Assembly: GCA_937873345.1 (NCBI GenBank)
Contig: CALMRL010000295.1
Location: 1-5,538 of the forward strand
Length of the DNA stretch: 5,538 nt
Origin: an uncultured Beijerinckiaceae bacterium
GTDB lineage: Bacteria; Pseudomonadota; Alphaproteobacteria; Rhizobiales; Beijerinckiaceae
Reading direction: 5' to 3'
This document shows positions 1-4,499 of this stretch, in pieces (the stretch's first letter is position 1; every line of letters starts with the position of its first letter). The position numbers were made by a program, and so were the translations under genes. A model generated the notes under the pieces. It did not search any database, had not been told where the DNA came from, and saw only the letters and a list, made by a program, of their open reading frames with translations.

Positions 1-496
1 GCGAAGGCGCGGCGACCGGCACCGGCGCCGCGGCGCCGAGCAGCGGGCTACCGAGGGTCCCGCCGCCGAGCCCTGGCGTGTAGTCCGGCAGGCCGCCGTG
101 CGGCAGCGAGGCCCGCAGCGGGTTGACGGCGCCCGGCGCGTAGGTGGGAGCACCGTAGACGGCAGCGCCCGGGAGGGGTGCAGCGTAGACTGGCGCGGAA
201 GGGGTTGGCTCCGGCCGGCCGCCGGTCAGCACGTAGTCGAGCACGCCGCCGCCGAAACGGCCGCCTTCGGGCGGAAAATCGTTCAGCTGCTGCCGGTAGC
301 TCGGCCGATCGTAGGGCGAGGGCGGCGGCACGGGCTGGCCGATCAGGTTGTACTGCGGCGGCGGAAAGGTTGCCTCGCGGTAGCCGAGCCGCGGCTCGGC
401 CGGCGGCGGACCGCCGAACAGCGGGATGGCGAAGCCGTCGGCCAGCGCCGGCGTGGCGCACAGGAGAAGGGGGAACACCACGGTCCGCAACGACAT
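1..496 (-). CDS. Secreted Pro/Gly/Tyr-rich hypothetical protein (N-terminal part, cut by window edge)
   Basis: The reading frame is open from an ATG at 496-494 to the left edge with no stop, giving about 165 residues; the remainder lies outside the window. It begins MSLRTVVFPLLLCATPALA, a short typical Sec signal peptide with likely cleavage after ALA at residue 19, so the product should be periplasmic or exported. The mature part is rich in Pro, Gly, Ala and Tyr, with stretches such as GGPPPAEPRLGY, QYNLIGQPVPPPSPYDRPSY and VNPLRASLPHGGLPDY, and no recognisable catalytic motif. It looks like a disordered linker. In alphaproteobacteria such a region can precede a folded C-terminal domain, for example an L,D-transpeptidase, but that domain is not visible and I do not claim it. 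No strong Shine-Dalgarno sequence precedes the ATG. The frame choice rests on the signal peptide and absence of stops; the overlapping frames give Arg/Ala-rich shadow translations. Function unknown. Confidence 0.72.
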   Translation of the reverse strand, partial: MSLRTVVFPLLLCATPALADGFAIPLFGGPPPAEPRLGYREATFPPPQYNLIGQPVPPPSPYDRPSYRQQLNDFPPEGGRFGGGVLDYVLTGGRPEPTPSAPVYAAPLPGAAVYGAPTYAPGAVNPLRASLPHGGLPDYTPGLGGGTLGSPLLGAAAPVPVAAPS

Positions 497-528
497 CGCC
501 GCACCATACGCTTTACTACGATGGCGGC

Positions 529-534
529 ATCATA
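529..534 (-). promoter_or_regulatory. Candidate -10 element for the left-edge gene
   Basis: Read on the minus strand this is TATGAT, matching TATAAT at five of six positions. It lies in an AT-rich patch (about 527-550) that stands out in very GC-rich DNA, 32 nt upstream of the start codon at 496. No good -35 box sits at the expected distance (552-557 reads CGTTAC on the minus strand), so this is only a candidate. The rest of the gene-free stretch 497-691 holds a second AT-rich patch at about 593-612 and the hairpin at 649-678; I see no gene in it. Confidence 0.25.
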
Positions 535-648
535 AAGGATAATTTTTAAGTGTAACGCGCCGTCGTTCGCGATGGTTACGGCAGATGCAACGGAATTGGT
601 TAAGTAAATTTGCGGTGAAGGAGCGTGGTTGCCACCATGCTAACGTCT

Positions 649-678
649 CCGCGGGAGGGTGGAGGCCCTCTCCCGCGG
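649..678 (-). terminator. Hairpin downstream of the YfdX-family gene, possible terminator without U-tract
   Basis: CCGCGGGAG at 649-657 is perfectly complementary to CTCCCGCGG at 670-678, giving a 9-bp GC-rich stem with a 12-nt loop. It begins 14 nt past the stop codon of the minus-strand YfdX gene, where a transcription terminator is expected. No run of U follows the stem in the minus-strand transcript, so it is not a classical intrinsic terminator; it may act as an mRNA 3'-end stabiliser or a Rho-assisted or U-less terminator. Confidence 0.5.
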
Positions 679-691
679 CACGCACCCTGCC

Positions 692-1561
692 CTACTTGCC
701 GGCAGGCTTCGCGGCGGAAGCGCCGGTCGCGGCATGACCCGCTGTCTGGCCGGCCGGCACCTCGACCGTATTGGCGGAGATCAGGATGGTCGAGGTCTCC
801 ACCGCGCGCAGCTTCTGGCTGCCCTCGTAGTACTTGCCGGCGTCGATCATCTGCACGGCGTCGTGGATGTCGCCGAGCGTCTGCTGCAGCGGCACCACGG
901 CGGTGACCACCTCGAGGTCGACACCGGCGAGCCTCAGCGTGTCCATCGCACCCCTCTTGTCACCCTTGGCGAGGCTGTCGTTGGCCTTGGCCACGGCCTG
1001 CGCCTTGGCGGGCTGCGCGGAGTAATCCTCGGCAACGCCGACCACCCCGTCGACCGGCAGCCAAGCGACCGGCTTCGAGACGTCCTGGCCGCCGTTGCCC
1101 TGCGCGGCGCCCTGCGACTTGGCGGTATCCGACTTGGCAGTGTCAGTCTGGCTAGCCTTGCCGCTGTCCGCCTGGGCGCCATTCGCGGTGCCGGCCTTGC
1201 CTGCATCGGCCGTCCCGTTGGTCTTGCTCACCATCCGCGTGCGCATCTCGGCCTCGGCCTTGGTGAACACGGCGTCGTCCGTCTTGGCCTTGTCGAACTC
1301 CGCTTCGGCGCGCGCCGCGATCGTCTTCGCGTCGCCGATGTCGCCGTCGAAGATGGCGAGGCGGGCGAGCTTGACGTCCTGGTAGCCGCGGGCGCCATCG
1401 GCCGAGAGCTTGCCGAAGTCCTTGACCGCTGCGGCATGGCCGGGCGGCATCGCCATCTGGCCACCCGACATCTGGCCATGCGGCTGGTCCGCGGCGTAGG
1501 CGAAGCCACCGGCGAGCATCGTCGTTGCGGCGAGAGCCGCGACAAGGGTCCTGCTGTACAT
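692..1561 (-). CDS. YfdX family protein, periplasmic, with low-complexity insert
   Basis: The 289-residue product begins with a Sec signal peptide (residues 1-23, hydrophobic core LVAALAATTMLAGGFAYA, cleavage near AYA/AD). The YfdX domain follows in two blocks. Residues about 48-107 carry FGKLSADGARGYQDVKLARL, AIFDGDIGDAKTIAARAEAE and KTDDAVFTKAEAEM; residues about 162-258 carry KPVAWLPVDGVVGVAEDY, SLAKGDKRGAMDTLRLAGVD, AVVPLQQTLGDIHDAV and GKYYEGSQKLRAVE. Known family members, such as E. coli YfdX in the acid-response yfd operon, are about 210 residues and have been linked to stress and chaperone-like roles; the biochemical function is unsettled. This protein is longer because of a Gly/Ala/Ser/Thr/Lys-rich insert (about 113-160), a His/Met/Gly/Gln-rich N-terminal segment (25-44) and an Ala-rich tail. 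The ATG start has a GGAG ribosome site 8 nt upstream. The 188-nt gap to the upstream Alpha-E gene suggests its own transcription unit. Family assignment is confident; role here is not. Confidence 0.93.
   Translation of the reverse strand: MYSRTLVAALAATTMLAGGFAYAADQPHGQMSGGQMAMPPGHAAAVKDFGKLSADGARGYQDVKLARLAIFDGDIGDAKTIAARAEAEFDKAKTDDAVFTKAEAEMRTRMVSKTNGTADAGKAGTANGAQADSGKASQTDTAKSDTAKSQGAAQGNGGQDVSKPVAWLPVDGVVGVAEDYSAQPAKAQAVAKANDSLAKGDKRGAMDTLRLAGVDLEVVTAVVPLQQTLGDIHDAVQMIDAGKYYEGSQKLRAVETSTILISANTVEVPAGQTAGHAATGASAAKPAGK
1116..1145 (-). repeat. Imperfect 15-bp tandem repeat inside the YfdX gene
   Basis: GACTTGGCGGTATCC (1116-1130) is followed directly by GACTTGGCAGTGTCA (1131-1145) on the plus strand, 11 of 15 positions identical. 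On the coding strand it encodes the doubled pentapeptide DTAKS-DTAKS at residues 140-149, within the low-complexity insert of the YfdX protein. In-frame duplication of this kind suggests that the insert grew by slippage or recombination. Confidence 0.6.
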
Positions 1562-1573
1562 GGAGAAATCTCC
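1562..1573 (-). promoter_or_regulatory. Ribosome binding site of the YfdX gene inside a small inverted repeat
   Basis: Minus-strand sequence is GGAGATTTCTCC, immediately followed by ATG. The GGAG Shine-Dalgarno core lies 8 nt before the start and fixes it. The CTCC abutting the ATG is complementary to GGAG, so the mRNA can form a four-pair GC stem with an AUUU loop that would cover the ribosome site. Confidence 0.6.
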
Positions 1574-1659
1574 GCCGATCCCGTCGTGCCGGCCGCCTTT
1601 GCTGGTGGCTGTTCCCGCGGCTAGGATCGTGCCCCGACAATCCGAGCTCCGCCGCCGCG

Positions 1660-1669
1660 TTTCATGAAA
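1660..1669. promoter_or_regulatory. 10-bp perfect palindrome upstream of the YfdX gene, possible operator
   Basis: TTTCATGAAA is a perfect palindrome about 100 nt upstream of the YfdX start codon, and its TTCATG half recurs at 1675-1680, 14 bp away. Both lie in the gene-free stretch 1562-1749. This could be a regulator binding site, but a short palindrome can occur by chance and I recognise no specific regulator. Confidence 0.25.
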
Positions 1670-1689
1670 TCGCGTTCATGCCGGGCGCT

Positions 1690-1735
1690 CGGCGGGCGAT
1701 CGCTCGCCGGAAGGTTCGGAGCCTGCGAGGCCTCC
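1690..1735 (-). terminator. Two adjacent hairpins downstream of the Alpha-E gene, possible operon end
   Basis: The first hairpin met by the minus-strand transcript is at 1718-1735: GGAGCCT pairs with AGG-C-CTCC across a 3-nt loop with one bulged base, about 15 nt after the Alpha-E stop codon. The second, at 1690-1709, is a 20-bp near-perfect palindrome centred on GCGATCGC with a single mismatch (1695/1704). No U-tract follows either one, so they are terminator-like or mRNA-stabilising rather than proven terminators. Their position supports the ATP-grasp/Alpha-E operon ending here, separate from the YfdX gene. Confidence 0.4.
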
Positions 1736-1749
1736 CGGATGGCGCGCCC

Positions 1750-2742
1750 TCAGGCGCCCTGCGGCACACCCGACAGGTCGAGGTACTGTCCGGAGATGAT
1801 CTCGCCGAGGCGGCTGTTGTCCTCGACGAAGCCGGTGATGAACTCGTGCAGGCCGGCCTGGAACACCGCGCCGGTCGAGGACTTCTGCAGCCGCTCGTAG
1901 ACCGCGCGGGCATGGTGCTGCGCCGAGCCCTGCCGGCCGTAGGCGCGCCCGATCGCGTCGAGGAAGTAGACGATGTTGTCGTAGCAGGAGATCAGCGAGC
2001 GCGGCATCTCCGGGCGCAGGATCAGCAGGTCGGCGACGAGCCAGGGCTTGATGCTCTGGCGGTACACCCAGTGGTAGGCGGTGAGCGCCGACACCGCGCG
2101 CAGGATCGCCGTCCACTGGAAGTAGTCGAGCGAGCCGCCGACCACCTCGGTCTCGGGCAGAAGCACGTTGTACTTCACGTCGAGGATGCGGGCGGTGTTG
2201 TCGGCGCGCTCGATGTACACCCCCAACCGCGAGAACCAGTAGGCGTCGTTGCGCAGCATGGTGCGGTAGGCGCGCCCATCGAAGTCGCAGGAGGCCTGCT
2301 GCACGAAGTCGAGGAAGCGGGTGCGCTCGTCGAGCTTCAGACGGCCGCCCATCGACTTCGCCTGCTCGAAGCGGGCGAGCTCAAACCAGGCGCCGTTGAT
2401 CGACTCCCACATCTCCGCCGTCAGGGCGACGCGGATCGAGCGGGCGTTGGAGCGGGCGTTGGCGATGCAGTTGCGCACCGAGGACGGGTTCTCGACGGCG
2501 AAGGCGAGGTACTCGACGACGTTGGCCTCGTCGACCGGGCGCCCGCTGTCGCGGAAGCCCTCGGCGGCGCCCGACGCCTCCAGCACCGAGTCCCACTCCG
2601 TGCCGGGGCGGCCGATGCCGGGGTTGTACTCGGTCGGCAGGCCGACGAGGCGCTGCGTCGCCTGGATGATGCGGGCGAGGAAGTCCGCCCGCTCCATGTA
2701 GCGGGAGACCCAGAAGATCGAGTCGGCGGTGCGAGCCAGCAT
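1750..2742 (-). CDS. Alpha-E domain-containing protein (DUF403 family)
   Basis: The 330-residue product begins MLARTADSIFWVSRYMERAD, the characteristic N-terminus of Alpha-E (DUF403) proteins, and is mostly helical. The helix motif SRYMERADFLARII (residues 13-26) recurs as YIERADNTARIL (176-187), an internal duplication with the conserved ERA residues. Other family-like segments are ARSNARSIRVALTAEMWESI (96-115), RAYRTMLRNDAYWFSRLGVY (157-176) and LILRPEMPRSLISCYDNIVY (240-259). Alpha-E proteins have no established biochemistry; they are almost always encoded beside a circularly permuted ATP-grasp protein and are predicted to act with it in making or handling a peptide-like product, in the cytoplasm as there is no signal peptide. 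The frame could extend upstream to 2823, but the family N-terminus and an AGGA ribosome site 8 nt before the ATG at 2742 fix the start. It lies 10 nt after the ATP-grasp stop, so the two are co-transcribed and probably translationally coupled. Confidence 0.93.
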   Translation of the reverse strand: MLARTADSIFWVSRYMERADFLARIIQATQRLVGLPTEYNPGIGRPGTEWDSVLEASGAAEGFRDSGRPVDEANVVEYLAFAVENPSSVRNCIANARSNARSIRVALTAEMWESINGAWFELARFEQAKSMGGRLKLDERTRFLDFVQQASCDFDGRAYRTMLRNDAYWFSRLGVYIERADNTARILDVKYNVLLPETEVVGGSLDYFQWTAILRAVSALTAYHWVYRQSIKPWLVADLLILRPEMPRSLISCYDNIVYFLDAIGRAYGRQGSAQHHARAVYERLQKSSTGAVFQAGLHEFITGFVEDNSRLGEIISGQYLDLSGVPQGA

Positions 2743-2750
2743 GCGCCCGG

Positions 2751-2754
2751 TCCT
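2751..2754 (-). promoter_or_regulatory. Ribosome binding site of the Alpha-E gene, overlapping the upstream stop codon
   Basis: Minus-strand AGGA lies 8 nt before the ATG at 2742. Its first two bases are part of the TAG stop codon of the ATP-grasp gene (2755-2753), reading TTAGGACC. This geometry is typical of translational coupling and supports choosing 2742 rather than an upstream start for Alpha-E. Confidence 0.65.
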
Positions 2755-4294
2755 AACGCGTAAGGCCGACGGCCAGGCCGCTCGCTGAGCCGCTGGCGCC
2801 GCCGGCGTAGGTGCCGGGATCAACGGGATGGGTGGCCGGCAGTTCGCCGACGCGCGAGGGCGCCTCGCGGGGATCGTCGACGATCCACGTGTCCTTGGTG
2901 CCGCCGCCCTGGCTCGAATTGACGACGAGCGAGCCGTCGGTCAGCGCCACGCGGGTCAGGCCGCCGGGGATGACGCGCACGCCGTCGGTGCCGGTCAGCA
3001 CGAAGGGGCGCAGGTCGACGTGGCGCGAGGCGACGCCGCTATCGAAGTAGGTCGGGCAGGTGGACAGCGAGAGGGTCGGCTGGGCGATGTAGTTCGCCGG
3101 GTCGCGCCGGATCTTGGCGGCGAAGCTCTCGCGCTGCTCCCTGGTGGCGTGAGGGCCGACGAGCATGCCGTAGCCGCCCGAGCCGTTGACCTCCTTGACC
3201 ACCAGCTCGTCGAGGTGGTCGAGCACGTAAGCGCAGGAGTCGGCCTCGCGGCAGCGCCAAGTGTCGACGTTCTTCAGCTTCAGCTCCTCGCCGAAGTAGA
3301 AGCGCACGATGTCGGGCATGTAGGTGTAGATCGCCTTGTCGTCGGCGGCGCCGGTGCCGATGCCGTTGGCGATCGCGACGTTCCCCGCGCGGTAGGCGCG
3401 CATGATGCCGGGCACGCCGAGCATGCTCTCGGAATTGAACATCTCGGGATCGAGGAAGGCGTCGTCGATGCGGCGGTAGATGACGTCGACCTTGCGCAGG
3501 CCCTCGGTGGTGCGCATGAACACCGTGTCGTCGTCGACCACGAGATCGCGACCCTCGACCAGCTCGACGCCGAGCTTGTCGGCGAGGAACGAGTGCTCGT
3601 AGTACGCCGAGTTGAACTGCCCCGGCGTCAGCAGCGCCACGGTGGGGTGGCCCGAGCCCGTCGGGTCGACGGAGCGCAGCGTCGCCAGCAGCGCCTCGGG
3701 GTAGTTCTCGACCGGGGCGACGCGATGGTCGGCGAAGAGGTCGGGCGCGACCCGCATCATCACCTCGCGGTTCTCCAGCATGTAGGAGACCCCCGACGGC
3801 GTGCGAGCGTTGTCCTCCAGCACGTAGAAGTCGTCGCCGTCGGTGCGCACGATGTCGATGCCGGCGATGTGCACGCGGATGTCGTGCGGCGCGGCGACGC
3901 CGACCATGTTCTTGAGGAAGGCCGGGTTGCTCTCCACCATCTCGCGCGGCACCACGCCGGCGCGGATGATCTCCTGCGCGCCGTAGATGTCGGCGAGGAA
4001 GGTGTTCAGCGCCTTGACGCGCTGCACCAGCCCGTCCTCCAGCTTGCGCCACTCCGAGCGCTGGATGACGCGGGGGATGATGTCGAAGGGGATCAGCCGC
4101 TCGGTGGCGTCCTTGTCGCCGTAGACGTTGAAGGTGATGCCGATGCGCCGGAACATCAGCTCGGCGTGGCCGCGGCGGGTGGCGAAGAAGTCCTTGGGCT
4201 GCTCGGCGAGCCAGCGGGCGATGCGCTCGTAGGCTTGGCGGGTCACGCCGCCCTCGCCGGTCATCTCGTCGAAGAAGCGCCGCTCAGCTGCCAA
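2753..4294 (-). CDS. Circularly permuted ATP-grasp family protein (DUF404/DUF407 type)
   Basis: Probable 513-residue product of the circularly permuted ATP-grasp family, predicted ATP-dependent carboxylate-amine (peptide-forming) ligases; the substrate is unknown. Family segments in order: FDEMTGEGG near residue 8, GITFNVYGDKDATERLIPFD (52-71), YVLEDNARTPSGVSYMLENR (157-176), VIYRRIDD (271-278), ANGIGTGAADDK (309-320), VVKEVNGSGGYGMLVG (365-380, a Gly-rich loop typical of nucleotide binding), YIAQPTLSLSTCPT (402-415), HVDLRPFVL (425-433) and VNSSQGGGTKDTWIV (458-472). The last 40 or so residues are a Gly/Ala/Ser-rich tail unlike the core. No ATG lies upstream of Met11. I chose TTG at 4294 because GGAGGGG precedes it and it leaves a short N-terminus before FDEM. 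A TTG at 4384 adds 30 residues without family resemblance; an ATG at 4264 has a poor ribosome site and would cut into the conserved start. First gene of an operon with the Alpha-E gene. Confidence 0.93.
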   Translation of the reverse strand: MAAERRFFDEMTGEGGVTRQAYERIARWLAEQPKDFFATRRGHAELMFRRIGITFNVYGDKDATERLIPFDIIPRVIQRSEWRKLEDGLVQRVKALNTFLADIYGAQEIIRAGVVPREMVESNPAFLKNMVGVAAPHDIRVHIAGIDIVRTDGDDFYVLEDNARTPSGVSYMLENREVMMRVAPDLFADHRVAPVENYPEALLATLRSVDPTGSGHPTVALLTPGQFNSAYYEHSFLADKLGVELVEGRDLVVDDDTVFMRTTEGLRKVDVIYRRIDDAFLDPEMFNSESMLGVPGIMRAYRAGNVAIANGIGTGAADDKAIYTYMPDIVRFYFGEELKLKNVDTWRCREADSCAYVLDHLDELVVKEVNGSGGYGMLVGPHATREQRESFAAKIRRDPANYIAQPTLSLSTCPTYFDSGVASRHVDLRPFVLTGTDGVRVIPGGLTRVALTDGSLVVNSSQGGGTKDTWIVDDPREAPSRVGELPATHPVDPGTYAGGASGSASGLAVGLTR

Positions 4295-4303
4295 CGTCGA
4301 TGT

Positions 4304-4310
4304 CCCCTCC
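4304..4310 (-). promoter_or_regulatory. Strong Shine-Dalgarno deciding the TTG start of the ATP-grasp gene
   Basis: Minus-strand GGAGGGG ends 9 nt before the TTG at 4294 (11 nt if only GGAGG is counted). It is the best ribosome site near the 5' end of this frame. Neither the TTG at 4384 nor the ATG at 4264 has a comparable site. Confidence 0.55.
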
Positions 4311-4328
4311 GAGGCCCGACGGACCTTC

Positions 4329-4456
4329 GCTTGCGGCAGGTAGCAAGCTGCAAGCCAAAGGGCAAAGGCGGCGGGCGCTGGCAAGCTGGACGGCGGGGAC
4401 CCGGCGATCCGGGAACAGGCTTAACCCGCGCTAAAGAGGCTTGGTTTACAGCTTGC
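4329..4456. repeat. Cluster of GCAAGC/GCTTGC motifs in the divergent promoter region
   Basis: Five copies of one hexamer occur in 128 bp: GCTTGC at 4329-4334, GCAAGC at 4343-4348, 4350-4355 and 4381-4386, and GCTTGC at 4451-4456. Three extend to the octamer GCAAGCTG or its complement (4343-4350, 4381-4388, 4449-4456). The copies at 4329 and 4343 could pair as a 6-bp stem with an 8-nt loop. They lie in the 205-bp gap between the divergent ATP-grasp and transglycosylase genes, where promoters and operators for both must sit. I do not recognise the motif as that of a named regulator. Confidence 0.45.
4421..4435. promoter_or_regulatory. Weak CtrA-like site between the divergent genes
   Basis: TTAA-CCCGCGC-TAAA resembles the alphaproteobacterial CtrA consensus TTAA-N7-TTAA with one mismatch in the second half. 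It lies 65 nt upstream of the transglycosylase start. A TTTACA (five of six to a -35 box) follows at 4445-4450, but no convincing -10 lies downstream of it. A single degenerate match is weak evidence. Confidence 0.22.
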
Positions 4457-4499
4457 TCCCGCGGCGGCCGAGCCCGTCCGCCAAGCCGGGTCGAGTCCG

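Noticed and set aside
617..906. Plus-strand start with an AAGGAG upstream of GTG/ATG at 625-638
   Set aside because: The frame downstream is Arg/Pro/Ser-rich, runs antisense into the YfdX gene and crosses its hairpin; the AAGGAG match is likely chance. The GCCACCATG resembling a eukaryotic Kozak sequence is also coincidence.
659..1624. Long plus-strand open frame (321 codons) opposite the YfdX gene
   Set aside because: It mirrors the YfdX gene in a GC-rich region where stop codons are rare on the opposite strand. Its translation is Arg/Gly/Leu-rich with no recognisable family, whereas the minus strand gives a clear YfdX protein.
1525..2763. Long plus-strand open frame (412 codons) opposite the Alpha-E gene
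   Set aside because: It is longer than the real gene but shows no family motif and has Arg/Val/Gly-rich shadow composition. The opposite strand encodes a clear Alpha-E protein.
3039..4052. Second minus-strand frame (337 codons) within the ATP-grasp gene
   Set aside because: It is an out-of-frame Arg/Ala/His-rich shadow of the ATP-grasp coding sequence.
4412..4446. Possible EcfG-type general stress promoter (GGAAC at 4412-4416 with GGTT at 4443-4446)
   Set aside because: The spacing is 26 nt, far beyond the roughly 16-17 nt of EcfG promoters. GGAAC on the minus strand upstream of the YfdX gene also lacks a GTT at the right distance.
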